Source of the DNA: DASPXK01 sp035637315
GTDB taxonomy: Bacteria > Chloroflexota > UBA6077 > JACCZL01
Direction: 5' to 3'
Assembly: GCA_035637315.1 (NCBI GenBank)
Contig: DASPXK010000042.1
Span: 1-15,668 of the forward strand
Length of the DNA: 15,668 bases
A program made the position numbers and the translations under genes. Below the pieces are notes generated by a model. It made no database searches and had not been told where the DNA came from. It worked only from the letters and a program-made list of their open reading frames with translations. Of the stretch, positions 1-6,985 are shown piece by piece (within the stretch, counting starts at the first letter, position 1; each line of letters begins with the position of its first letter).

Positions 1-1
1 G

Positions 2-58
2 GCAGGCGAGGTCGAAAAGGTGCTGGCGGAATCCATGGCCGCGCTGAAATCACGCTGA
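2..58 (+). CDS. C-terminal end of an unidentified gene (partial)
   Basis: An open frame enters from the left edge and stops at TGA 56-58. It encodes 18 residues, AGEVEKVLAESMAALKSR, a plausible amphipathic helical C-terminus. The next gene starts 36 bases downstream with its own ribosome binding site, so the two may be co-transcribed. Too little is visible to name a family. The call rests only on the open frame, the codon choice and the tight spacing. Confidence 0.5.
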   Translation, partial: AGEVEKVLAESMAALKSR

Positions 59-94
59 CGGATTGACCTTCCCTGTCACGACAAGGAGCGATAG

Positions 95-463
95 TTGAGT
101 GAACCGACGCGAGTGGAGAAGCCGTGGGGTTACGAGCTGCACTGGGCGAAGACCGAGCGGTATGTGGGGAAGCTGATCCACGTCAACGCGGGCCACGCCC
201 TCAGCCTGCAGTACCACAACCAGAAAGATGAAACGATTTTCCTGTGGTCCGGGCGGATGTTGTTCGAGATTGCCGAGGGGCACGAAGGCACCGCCGGGGG
301 ACCGCTCACGAAACGGGAGATGAAGCCGGGCGAAGCCGTCCATGTAGTCCCGAAAACGGTTCACCGCATGACGGCCATCACCGACTGCGATATCTTCGAG
401 GTTTCAACGCCGGAGCTCCAGGACGTGGTGCGCTTAGAGGACCGGTACGGACGCCAGTCCTAA
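95..463 (+). CDS. Small single-domain cupin protein (mannose-6-phosphate isomerase type II-like)
   Basis: This is a 122-residue single-domain cupin. The beta-barrel pattern runs from about residue 25 to 105: a first cupin motif at 33-53 (GHALSLQYH, then E46 and G53) and a second at 78-93 (PGE, then VVPKTVHRM). H41, Q43, E46 and H90 sit at the usual metal-ligand positions. The N-terminal VEKPWGYE is typical of cupins related to the C-terminal domain of type II mannose-6-phosphate isomerase/GDP-mannose pyrophosphorylase, so a sugar-phosphate or small-molecule ligand is likely but the reaction cannot be read from sequence. The start is TTG at 95, chosen because AAGGAG lies at 83-88, 6 bases upstream. 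No ATG start would keep the conserved KPWG segment. ssb follows 25 bases downstream on the same strand. Confidence 0.85.
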   Translation: MSEPTRVEKPWGYELHWAKTERYVGKLIHVNAGHALSLQYHNQKDETIFLWSGRMLFEIAEGHEGTAGGPLTKREMKPGEAVHVVPKTVHRMTAITDCDIFEVSTPELQDVVRLEDRYGRQS

Positions 464-488
464 ACGAGAGGTCAGAGAGGAATAAACG

Positions 489-962
489 ATGGGAAGCGTG
501 AACAAGGTAATCCTGGTCGGCAATCTCGGGAGGGACGCGGAGCTGCGCTACACGCCCGGCGGCGCCCCCGTCGCGACGCTCAATCTCGCGACGACGGAAG
601 TGTGGAACGACAAGACGTCCGGCCAGAAACAGGAAAAGACCGAATGGCACCGCATCGTCCTGTGGGGCAAATCCGCCGAGTCGTTGTCCGAGTACCTGAC
701 GAAGGGGAAGCAGATCTACGTCGAGGGGCGGCTGCAGACGCGCAAGTGGCAGGACAAGGACGGGAACGACAAGTACACCACTGAGATCCGCGGCGACCGG
801 ATCGTCCTGCTCGGCGGCGGTGGCGGTGGTATGGGCGGTGGCGGCCGCTCGCAGCAGCAGCGCGGAGCCGGCGCGCCCGCGGGCGCCGCGGCGGGTGGCG
901 GCGAGCACGAGTCAATGGGGGAACCGATCAGCGAGCTGACGGACGACGATATTCCGTTCTAA
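489..962 (+). CDS. ssb: Single-stranded DNA-binding protein SSB
   Basis: SSB coats single-stranded DNA in replication, recombination and repair and recruits partners through its C-terminal tip. The 157-residue protein has a full OB-fold at about 1-108, from MGSVNKVILVGNLGRDAELR through the WHRIVLWGK and YVEGRLQTRKW strands. A glycine/glutamine/alanine-rich flexible linker follows at about 110-140. It ends in the acidic tip DDDIPF, the classic partner-docking motif. The length is normal for bacterial SSB. The ATG at 489 has a purine-rich GAGAGG about 8 bases upstream. The usual ribosomal neighbours rpsF and rpsR are absent; a cupin gene precedes it. It converges with the gene at 1038-1889, with a repeat hairpin between that could terminate both transcripts. 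Confidence 0.97.
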   Translation: MGSVNKVILVGNLGRDAELRYTPGGAPVATLNLATTEVWNDKTSGQKQEKTEWHRIVLWGKSAESLSEYLTKGKQIYVEGRLQTRKWQDKDGNDKYTTEIRGDRIVLLGGGGGGMGGGGRSQQQRGAGAPAGAAAGGGEHESMGEPISELTDDDIPF

Positions 963-966
963 AAAC

Positions 967-1041
967 GTCGACGGTAGAAGGTAATACGTAGACGGTAGTG
1001 TTTTACCGTCTACCGTCTACCGTCTACCGTCTACCGTCTAC
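967..1041. repeat. Heptamer array with inverted arms (site A), likely bidirectional terminator
   Basis: Five perfect tandem copies of TACCGTC occupy 1004-1038. The left side carries reverse-complement copies (GACGGTA at 970-976 and 991-997). GTAGACGGTA at 988-997 and TACCGTCTAC at 1004-1013 form a perfect 10-bp stem with a 6-base loop, GTGTTT. It lies between the convergent ssb and MBL-fold genes. On the minus strand each unit reads GTAGACG and contains TAG. The stop of the MBL-fold gene (1038-1040) overlaps the last unit. A terminator role is inferred from position and stem. Confidence 0.85.
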
Positions 1042-1889
1042 TTCGTGAACTCGTACACCTGGCTGCGGACCGGGTCCGTGATGGGGATCATGATCCCCAT
1101 GGCGTCGAGGGCGGACCGCACGTCAGGGATCGTCGTGGCGCCAGCCGCTGGCGTCACCCGGTGGTGGTGCGGGATAAGCGTGTTGAGGTTGGGGTTACCG
1201 GTCATCACCAGCTTGACGGCCATCGCGATGTCCATCGGCTCGTGATTCCCGAACATGTGGAAGATCATCGCGTCCGGCTTGTACATCTGGCCCCACAGAG
1301 CCATGTCCTGGGTCGCCGCCGAACTGCCCGTGAAATACACCGTCCATCCGTTCTCGAACGTGATCATGTAGCTGGCCGCCAAACCGCCGTACGGGTTCAT
1401 CGCGGTTGCCGGGCTCAGCTCCGAGCCGTGGACCGAGTTCAGGATGCGGACCACGATGCCGTCCATCCGCAAGACATCGCCAGGGTTGGCGAAGCGCTGG
1501 GCGATCTGCGCCTGCGGCACGCCCATCTCGATGAACCAGCCGTTCAGTCCGCCCGGGGCGAAGACCTTGGCGCCGGTCTTCTGGGCGATCTGCACGGTAC
1601 TGCCGATCTCGTCGGGATGCCCATCCGCGGCAAGGATCAGATCGACCTTCGTGATGTCATCGAGCGAAATGGTCGAGTCCGGGTTCTGAACGAAGGGGTT
1701 GAGCAAGATCACCTTGCCGTTTGGCGACGTGAGCCGATAGTGTGACCACCCGAACCATTCCAGGGTGACGGTCCCGCCCTGGGCGCTCACAGCCGGCGAG
1801 GCACCGGTCATGCCGAGCAGCAGTCCCAGCGCGAGCGCCAGGGCGAGGCCAAAGCCGGCCAGGCGGCCAGAGTAACGGGGAAACCTCAT
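1038..1889 (-). CDS. Secreted metallo-beta-lactamase-fold protein, UlaG-like, with altered metal motif
   Basis: This 283-residue protein has an N-terminal signal peptide: basic MRFPRYSGR, a leucine/alanine-rich core at about 10-27, and a likely cleavage after SPAVSAQ near residue 37, so export is expected. The mature part follows the UlaG/L-ascorbate-6-P lactonase-like branch of the MBL superfamily: WFGWSHYRL near 45, NPF at 64, a histidine at 154, and IPHHH at 239-243 in place of the usual IPMHY. The canonical HxHxDH is changed to DGHPDE (89-94), and the usual GDT is GSS at 188-190, so several metal ligands are missing. It may bind metal differently or be non-hydrolytic. The start is ATG 1889 because GGGAGG lies about 7 bases upstream; a TTG at 1904 overlaps that site and is less likely. 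The substrate is unknown. Confidence 0.82.
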   Translation of the reverse strand: MRFPRYSGRLAGFGLALALALGLLLGMTGASPAVSAQGGTVTLEWFGWSHYRLTSPNGKVILLNPFVQNPDSTISLDDITKVDLILAADGHPDEIGSTVQIAQKTGAKVFAPGGLNGWFIEMGVPQAQIAQRFANPGDVLRMDGIVVRILNSVHGSELSPATAMNPYGGLAASYMITFENGWTVYFTGSSAATQDMALWGQMYKPDAMIFHMFGNHEPMDIAMAVKLVMTGNPNLNTLIPHHHRVTPAAGATTIPDVRSALDAMGIMIPITDPVRSQVYEFTK

Positions 1890-1947
1890 GATCGACCCTC
1901 CCAAACAAAGCTTCTGGCGCGCCTCTTACAGCCGCGCGCCGTCCGCC

Positions 1948-1976
1948 AGTGTATCGACCCAAGGCTTGCTGGACAA
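1948..1976 (-). promoter_or_regulatory. Candidate sigma-70 promoter for the secreted MBL-fold gene
   Basis: On the minus strand, TTGTCC (1976-1971) and TACACT (1953-1948) are separated by exactly 17 bases. Each hexamer matches consensus at 4 of 6 positions. It lies about 60 bases upstream of the ATG at 1889. The call rests on spacing and position only. Confidence 0.4.
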
Positions 1977-2116
1977 CAAATTTCAGCGTTTTGGCACGCG
2001 CCCTGCAGGGGAATATTTGTCACCGGTCCGCGTTGTCATACGTTGGTAAAGAGGATGGCTTGGCCAGACGCACGAGCCAGCCCGCTGCTGGAGCCAGCCG
2101 ACGGCCAAAATGGAAC

Positions 2117-2145
2117 TTGACGGGAGTGGCAAGCGTCGTTAATAT
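2117..2145 (+). promoter_or_regulatory. Strong sigma-70 promoter upstream of the sigma factor gene
   Basis: TTGACG (2117-2122, 5 of 6 consensus) and TAATAT (2140-2145, 5 of 6 consensus) are separated by 17 bases. Transcription would start near 2152, giving a leader of about 240 bases before the ATG at 2393. The region around it has no good coding frame on either strand. Confidence 0.7.
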
Positions 2146-2154
2146 GGGTGTGAG

Positions 2155-2178
2155 TCACGCGAGGCTGACCTCGCGTGA
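2155..2178 (+). other. Perfect hairpin at the 5' end of the sigma-factor leader RNA
   Basis: TCACGCGAGG (2155-2164) and CCTCGCGTGA (2169-2178) pair perfectly over 10 bp with the loop CTGA. It would begin within a few bases of the predicted transcript start. A 5'-terminal stem of this type can stabilise mRNA, or the palindrome could be a DNA operator. No T-run follows, so it is not a terminator. Confidence 0.6.
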
Positions 2179-2275
2179 AGTCTGCCTAATAAAAGGTTTA
2201 GCACGTGGCTGTTGCTAGGCACTCGCTCAATGTAGAGCAGCATATGTGGCCGAGAATGCGCGAGGCCGGAGCGTG

Positions 2276-2355
2276 GAGGCGCGGGTCAGGAAGCTGATCG
2301 AGCACCAGAAACCTCCCACCCGGCCGCTCGCGCCTCGCCAGCCGAGCGGCTTTTT
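2276..2355 (+). promoter_or_regulatory. Terminator/antiterminator-like attenuator in the sigma-factor leader
   Basis: A terminator-like stem pairs GCCGCTCG (2323-2330) with CGAGCGGC (2343-2350) and is followed by TTTTT (2351-2355), only 37 bases before the sigma-factor ATG. An upstream strand at 2276-2286 (GAGGCGCGGGT) can pair over 11 positions, two of them G-U, with 2326-2336 (GCTCGCGCCTC). That occupies five bases of the terminator's 5' arm, so the two folds are mutually exclusive. Inside the alternative fold, TCAG/CTGA (2286-2289/2294-2297) can form a small hairpin. An 18-codon open frame (ATG 2244 to TGA 2297, peptide MWPRMREAGAWRRGSGS) crosses the 2276-2286 strand, but I see no ribosome binding site for it. 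The architecture is seen in the sequence; a regulatory role is inferred. Confidence 0.5.
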
Positions 2356-2359
2356 GGTT

Positions 2360-2386
2360 CCCGCCCGTGAGGAGGGCGGGAGGAGG
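2360..2386 (+). promoter_or_regulatory. Hairpin abutting the sigma-factor ribosome binding site
   Basis: CCCGCCC (2360-2366) and GGGCGGG (2374-2380) form a 7-bp stem. The ribosome binding site AGGAGG (2381-2386) follows directly, 6 bases before ATG 2393. CCTCCC at 2312-2317 could also pair with GGGAGG at 2378-2383, a possible second control of translation. This site decides the start codon: ATG 2387 would have no spacer. Confidence 0.5.
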
Positions 2387-2392
2387 ATGCAG

Positions 2393-3430
2393 ATGGCTAT
2401 CAATCTAGAATACGATATCGATCTCCAGTTGGCGGCAGCGGCGACCGCGGCTGAAATCGATGCCAACGCCGAGCCGGGCCTGTCGGCGGAGGAGGCCCTT
2501 GGGGCGACGCCTGAGGACCTCAGCGCCGCCGCGCTCTACCTGCGCGAGGTCGCGCGCAACGCGCTGCTGACGCCCCAGGAAGAGATCGACTACGCCAAGG
2601 CTAATGAGGTCGGGCGGGCCGCGCGTGAAGAGTTGGAGCGGGCCGGCGAGAGCCTCGATTCAGAGCAGCGGCGCGAGCTGGAGGCGCAGGTCGCCCATGG
2701 CGCCTGGGCCCGCCGTCGACTGGTCGAGTGCAACCTGCGGCTGGTCGTCTCGGTCGCCCGCAAGTACATCGGGCGCGGGCTGCCCTTCCTGGACCTCGTC
2801 CAGGAAGGCAACCTGGGTCTGGACCGAGCGGTTGACAAGTACGACTGGCGCAAGGGGTTCCGATTCAGCACGTACGCTTACTGGTGGATTCGCCAGTCGG
2901 TCAGTCGTGCCGTGGCCGAGCAGGCCCGGACGATCCGTCTGCCCGTCCACGTCGGCGAGTTCCTGTCCAACATCGCCAAGGCCCAGCGTGAGCTGGCCGG
3001 CGAGCTCGGGCGGGAGCCAGCCCTGCGCGAGGTAGCCGACCACCTGGACCTTCCAATCACTCGCATCGAGGAGACGCTTCGGGCTGCGAAGCTGCCGATC
3101 TCGCTCGAGACGCCCGTCGGCGAGGACGGCGAGACTTCCGTCGGCGACCTCGTGCCCGACGCCGAGGCGACCGACCTCGAGGCGGCGGCCGAGCGCTCCG
3201 ACCTTGCTCGTCGCCTGGACGTGGCACTCGGCGAGGCGCTCACCGAGCGCGAGCGGGCCGTGCTGCGGCTACGCTTCGGGCTTGGCGGCGGCGAGGGACA
3301 GGCGCTGGGTGACATTGGCCAGGAGTTGGGGATCAGCCGCGAGCGGGTCCGCCAGATCGAGGCCGAGGCCCTGCGCAAGCTTCGCCGCAGCGACCTGCGT
3401 TCCCGCCTGGCGGAGTACCTCGACGGGTAA
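2393..3430 (+). CDS. Sigma-70 family RNA polymerase sigma factor (group 1/2, RpoD/SigA-like)
   Basis: It directs RNA polymerase to promoters. The 345-residue protein has region 1.2 at about 45-75 (LSAAALYLREVARNALLTP), region 2 at about 106-185 (ECNLRLVVSVARKYIGRGLP, DLVQEGNLGL, then FSTYAYWWIRQSVSRA), region 3 at about 186-265, and region 4 at about 280-340 with the HTH GISRERVRQIEAEALRKLRR. The region 2.4/4.2 sequences are of primary-sigma type, but region 1.1 and the long non-conserved insert are missing, so it could be a short primary sigma or a group 2 alternative factor. The frame is open upstream to 2246, but those codons run through the leader stem-loops; ATG 2393 has AGGAGG at ideal distance. 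Its own promoter (2117-2145) and attenuator-like leader suggest tightly controlled synthesis. Confidence 0.95.
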   Translation: MAINLEYDIDLQLAAAATAAEIDANAEPGLSAEEALGATPEDLSAAALYLREVARNALLTPQEEIDYAKANEVGRAAREELERAGESLDSEQRRELEAQVAHGAWARRRLVECNLRLVVSVARKYIGRGLPFLDLVQEGNLGLDRAVDKYDWRKGFRFSTYAYWWIRQSVSRAVAEQARTIRLPVHVGEFLSNIAKAQRELAGELGREPALREVADHLDLPITRIEETLRAAKLPISLETPVGEDGETSVGDLVPDAEATDLEAAAERSDLARRLDVALGEALTERERAVLRLRFGLGGGEGQALGDIGQELGISRERVRQIEAEALRKLRRSDLRSRLAEYLDG

Positions 3431-3432
3431 GA

Positions 3433-3483
3433 CCTCACTCCCAACCCCTCTCCCAACCTTGGGAGAGGGGGCTGGCGGTGAGG
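3433..3483. repeat. Palindromic REP-like element, likely terminator between convergent genes
   Basis: A long imperfect hairpin pairs 3433-3456 with 3459-3483. The inner 12 bases, CCCTCTCCCAA against TTGGGAGAGGG, are perfect around a two-base loop; the outer part carries mismatches and one extra base. It follows the sigma-factor stop by two bases and separates that gene from the convergent DUF2293 gene. C-rich palindromes of this style are dispersed in many Chloroflexota and other genomes. No T-run is present, so Rho-independent function is uncertain. Confidence 0.7.
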
Positions 3484-3540
3484 GCGGGCGTCCAGGACGT
3501 GGACACCTAACCTGGCCTCGGCCCGAGACGCGTCGACCAA

Positions 3541-4260
3541 TCAGCTGTTGCAGTTTCGCCCTTCCCATCGGGTGAGGACGCCGTCTACGGCCGCGGCAAC
3601 CTGCGCGCGCGCTCCGTAGCGGTCATGCCCGCGGCCCAACAGAGCATCGTAATCGGTCTCCCAATGGCGGACGTGAGCAATCACGGCCGCCCGCACCGCC
3701 TCCTCATCGAGTGCCTTTCCCGCCGCGCTCCGCCCCACACGGCCGCTGCCCGCAACGCATGCGTGTTCCGCGACCCGCGCCGCGGTCTCCTTGGGACAGC
3801 CGGGGAACAGGACGCGGATCCGGGCAGCGAACTGGTTCACACGCCGCGCGTCCAGTTTAGCCCGCCTTGCGGCCTCCCGCTCGCGGCGTCGCGCTCTGGC
3901 GTCGGCGTCTGCGAGGCACTCGGCTTCGGCCCGCTCGAGCGCCTCTGCCGATACTAAGAGGCCCTGTCGTTCATACCGTTTGCGGGCGCGACTCCACCTG
4001 ACCACAACCGCGGTTAGCGTCGAGTGCTGCCGTGCTCGCCGGCTGAGCCCCACATCTCCGGATGGCAGAAAAACAAGGTGGTCGAGGTCTGCGCACCGAA
4101 GACACATTGCGCGGCGGTCGGGGCCCAGGAAAATCCAAGCGCTTGGCCCCAGGTCCTGTCGGCACTCGTCACAGGATGAGTCGCGGACGGTGATGAAGAC
4201 CGTCAGTTGCCCTGGAGTGCCAATCGCCACAATCTTTGGGCCACTCGCCGCCACAATCAT
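3541..4260 (-). CDS. DUF2293 domain-containing protein
   Basis: The 239-residue protein carries the DUF2293 signature at about 150-228: LFPGCPKETAARVAEHAC, then SGRVGRSAAGKALDEEAV and HVRHWETDYDALL. The N-terminal part has two CxxC pairs (C30/C33 and C53/C56) that could form a small zinc ribbon. It is followed by LVFLPSGDVGLSRRARQHST and a long arginine/alanine-rich helix at about 100-145, probably coiled coil. The molecular function of DUF2293 is not established; zinc binding and basic helices would fit nucleic-acid contact, which is inference. The start is uncertain: ATG 4260 is chosen, but an in-frame GTG at 4290 would add ten residues, and a tandem 20-base repeat straddles this area. It converges with the sigma-factor gene. 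Confidence 0.85.
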   Translation of the reverse strand: MIVAASGPKIVAIGTPGQLTVFITVRDSSCDECRQDLGPSAWIFLGPDRRAMCLRCADLDHLVFLPSGDVGLSRRARQHSTLTAVVVRWSRARKRYERQGLLVSAEALERAEAECLADADARARRREREAARRAKLDARRVNQFAARIRVLFPGCPKETAARVAEHACVAGSGRVGRSAAGKALDEEAVRAAVIAHVRHWETDYDALLGRGHDRYGARAQVAAAVDGVLTRWEGRNCNS

Positions 4261-4268
4261 TGGGCCAC
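4225..4268. repeat. Two near-identical 20-base direct repeats around the DUF2293 start
   Basis: CGCCACAATCTTTGGGCCAC (4225-4244) is repeated at 4249-4268 with one mismatch (T to A). The period is 24 bases. Copy 2 contains the palindrome CAATCATTG. The pair covers the proposed ATG of the DUF2293 gene, so it could be an operator pair or simply an in-frame eight-codon duplication. Confidence 0.7.
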
Positions 4269-4552
4269 CCTGCGACCCCGGCTGCGGCACCGCTCATTGT
4301 AGGCTCAGTCGATGACCCCAAGGCCTTCGGCGCGTTCGGCGGCGTAGTTGGAGCCTCCTATCTCGAGCTACCGGCCCGCTGTGGGCTGGGCGAATCGAGG
4401 GCAGAGTTGCCCAGGATCGGGTCGTAGTGTCGTCGGCTAGCCCCCGACCCCCGCGCCCGTTTATAACCCGAGAGATGCGGGCTGGCCACATCGAACGAGC
4501 GCTCGGCCGGTGATCGTAGGGCCCCACGCCGGATGGACCCTGGGGAGCATGA

Positions 4553-4599
4553 GATCCTTCGCTTCGCTCAGGATGACAAGGGGCGCTCAGGATGACAAG
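4553..4599. repeat. Dispersed GATCCTTCGC...GCTCAGGATGACA repeat with partial duplication
   Basis: The stretch 4553-4579 is an imperfect palindrome (TCCTTCGC, TTC, GCTCAGGA) whose minus strand translates as CHPERSEGS, a well-known peptide in spurious proteins from many genomes carrying this repeat. The 16-base end CGCTCAGGATGACAAG occurs at 4565-4580 and again at 4584-4599. It sits directly upstream of the DNA polymerase gene. Treat any coding extension through it with suspicion. The rest of 4261-4552 holds no gene I can support. Confidence 0.75.
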
Positions 4600-4614
4600 C
4601 GACGCGGGGGTGAG

Positions 4615-6981
4615 GTGACCGGAGCGGCCATTCAGGCGGACACGGACGTCCTGCAGAGTCATCCGCTCGATCCTGCGCTCCTGCTTTTCGGAAGCGACCC
4701 CACACCGGGCATCGTCTCGGTCAGCGCTGGTCGAAACGCCCTGGCCCGAATCTGGCGCCGCCAGGGCGCTGCCACCGTCTACGAGGAGATCCGCTTCCCC
4801 AACTGGTTCCTGCTTGCCGAGCCGGACCTGCTCGCCACGCTGATGCCCGAGCCAGTGGACATAGCCCGAGTGTGGGCTGGCAGCCCGGAGCTGTCCTCAG
4901 GCCTGGGCGTGGTGACGCTGGAAGGTCCTGGCGAGTATCGCTACCTGGTGCTGACGACGTGTTTCCCCCAGGTCGAGGCGCGCTTGCTCGCCGCGGCGGC
5001 CGGTGGCGGCGCCCCTCCCGCCCGCTCGCTTGGCGACCTGCGCGGAACGGTCTACTTGCGTTCGCCCGCCGAGCAGTATCTGGCGCTCTCAGGGCGGACC
5101 TATTTCAAAGGGATGGCCTTCGCCGACTTGCGGCGGATGCAGTTCGACCTCGAGACGACCGGGCTCGATCCATCAAGAGATCGAGTCTTCATGATCAGCA
5201 TCGCCGACAGCACCGGGTTCCAGCTTCTGTTGGACGCGGCCGAATGGTCCGAGCGTGAGCTGATCGAGCGATTCGTTCAGGTCGTGCGCGAGCGTGATCC
5301 GGACGTTCTTGAAAACCACAACATCTTCGACTTCGATATCTCGTTTCTGGTGCGCCGCGCGGGAGTGTTGGGCCTCACGCTCGGGCTGGGCCGCGACGGG
5401 AGCGATCCGATCAGCCATCCTGATAGCGTAAAGGTCGGCGAGAGAAGCGACGCGTTTACCCGCTGGGCGATCGCCGGGCGAGAGGTGATCGACACGCTCC
5501 ACGCCGTGCGGCGGTACGGGGCCATCGTCCGCGACATGCGTCAGCAAGGGCTCAAGGAGGCGGCCCGCTACTTCGGCTTCGCGCGCGACGGCCGCGAGTA
5601 CGTGCCGGGGGCCGAGATCTGGAACACCTTCCAAATTGAGCCGGAGCGCGTCCGCCGTTACGCGCAGGACGACGTGCTCGAGGTGGCGGAGCTGTCGAGG
5701 CTGCTGCTCCAGACGCCGTTTGCGCTGGCGCAGATGGTCCCCAAGCCCTACGAGCGGATCGCCACTTCGGGCACCGGCCAGGGGCTCATCGAGCCGCTCC
5801 TGGTCCGCGCCTACCTCTCCCGCGGCCACGCTCTGCCTCGACCTCACGCCTCTGGTGGGTCGTATCCGGGCGCGCGAACGGAGCTGTTCACGAGTGGCGT
5901 GATCGACAATGTGGTCAAGGCGGACGTGGCCTCGCTGTACCCGAGCATCATGCTGACATATGGCGTCGGCCCCCGCTCGGACCGCCTCGGAGTGTTCCTA
6001 ACCCTGCTCCGCGAGCTGACGACGTTGCGTCTGCGCCACAAGGCAGCAGCTAAGCGGCACTCGCCCGACGCGACAGAAACGGGCCGCGGGCTGGAGGATG
6101 CGGCCGCCTCCGGGGCCATGAAGCAGTTGATCAACTCGTTCTACGGCAGCCTTGGCGCTCCGTTCGCCCTCTTCGCCGACCTCCACGCGGCCGGCGAGGT
6201 CACCCGCCGCGGCCGCGAGATCCTCGGCCAGATGCTCATGGAGCTCGAGCGACGGGGCGTCATGCTCATCGAGGCGGACACCGACGGCGTCCTTTTCAGC
6301 GTGCCGGCCAGTTGGACCGAAGCGGACGAGCGGCGGCTGATCGAGGAGATCGGCCAGACCCTCCCGAAAGGCATCCACATCGAGCACGATGGCCGCTTCG
6401 CTCGGATGTACAGCTACGCCGAAAAGAACTACGTCCTGCAGGGCTACGACGGCGCCGTTCGTCTGGTAGGCGGCTCGTTCCGCTCCAGCAAGAGCGAGCG
6501 ATACGGCGAGCACTTCCTCCGCCAGGCGGCACCACTTCTGCTGGCCGGCGACTTCCCGGCCCTGCGCGAGCTTTACCTCGATACCATAGCCTTCTTGCGC
6601 GCTCGCCACGTGCCGGTCGAGGATGTCTGCACCAGCGTCATCCTCACCAAGACGGCAGACGCGTACTCCAGAAGCGGCCGTAGCGAGGAGCAGTACGAAG
6701 TGCTGCTGGCTGCCGGGCGGGACGACTGGCGGCCGGGCCAGCGAGTACGCTACTACCAGGCCCGCGGGCGCCGCAAGAAGCTCCTCGAGCACTTCGAGGA
6801 CGACTACGACGCCGAATACTACGTCCGCCGCCTGCGCGAGACGTACTGCCAGCGGCTGGCCAGAGCGGTCACGAGCGAGGACTTCGAGCTGCTCTTCGGC
6901 CAGAACCTGAGCCTCTTCGAGACCTCCCTGTCTGATATCCGCCCAATCACCACCCGCGAGCGTACCCCGACGCCGTACTAA
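4615..6981 (+). CDS. Family-B DNA polymerase with 3'-5' exonuclease domain
   Basis: This is a 788-residue polymerase of the PolB/archaeal type, able by family to extend and proofread DNA. All exonuclease motifs are present: ExoI FDLETTGLD at 177, ExoII ENHNIFDFDI at 233, ExoIII YAQDD at 349. Polymerase motifs are complete: motif A DVASLYPSI at 437, motif B KQLINSFYGS at 503, motif C DTDG at 555, then KNYVL and the GGSFRSSKSER thumb region. The stretch between motifs A and B is short. The frame stays open back to GTG 4510, but that part runs through a dispersed repeat; GTG 4615, behind GGGGGTGAG, fits the conserved protein better. A role in replication or repair like bacterial Pol II is inferred. 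Two genes follow closely on the same strand, the next after 4 bases. Confidence 0.93.
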   Translation: MTGAAIQADTDVLQSHPLDPALLLFGSDPTPGIVSVSAGRNALARIWRRQGAATVYEEIRFPNWFLLAEPDLLATLMPEPVDIARVWAGSPELSSGLGVVTLEGPGEYRYLVLTTCFPQVEARLLAAAAGGGAPPARSLGDLRGTVYLRSPAEQYLALSGRTYFKGMAFADLRRMQFDLETTGLDPSRDRVFMISIADSTGFQLLLDAAEWSERELIERFVQVVRERDPDVLENHNIFDFDISFLVRRAGVLGLTLGLGRDGSDPISHPDSVKVGERSDAFTRWAIAGREVIDTLHAVRRYGAIVRDMRQQGLKEAARYFGFARDGREYVPGAEIWNTFQIEPERVRRYAQDDVLEVAELSRLLLQTPFALAQMVPKPYERIATSGTGQGLIEPLLVRAYLSRGHALPRPHASGGSYPGARTELFTSGVIDNVVKADVASLYPSIMLTYGVGPRSDRLGVFLTLLRELTTLRLRHKAAAKRHSPDATETGRGLEDAAASGAMKQLINSFYGSLGAPFALFADLHAAGEVTRRGREILGQMLMELERRGVMLIEADTDGVLFSVPASWTEADERRLIEEIGQTLPKGIHIEHDGRFARMYSYAEKNYVLQGYDGAVRLVGGSFRSSKSERYGEHFLRQAAPLLLAGDFPALRELYLDTIAFLRARHVPVEDVCTSVILTKTADAYSRSGRSEEQYEVLLAAGRDDWRPGQRVRYYQARGRRKKLLEHFEDDYDAEYYVRRLRETYCQRLARAVTSEDFELLFGQNLSLFETSLSDIRPITTRERTPTPY

Positions 6982-6985
6982 GCGA

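Noticed and set aside
2246..2392. N-terminal extension of the sigma factor from GTG 2246
   Set aside because: It would translate through the terminator and ribosome-binding-site stems, has no ribosome binding site, and the family does not have this segment.
4294..4662. Minus-strand 122-codon open frame with CHPERSEGS
   Set aside because: This peptide is the translation of a dispersed repeat and is a known marker of spurious proteins.
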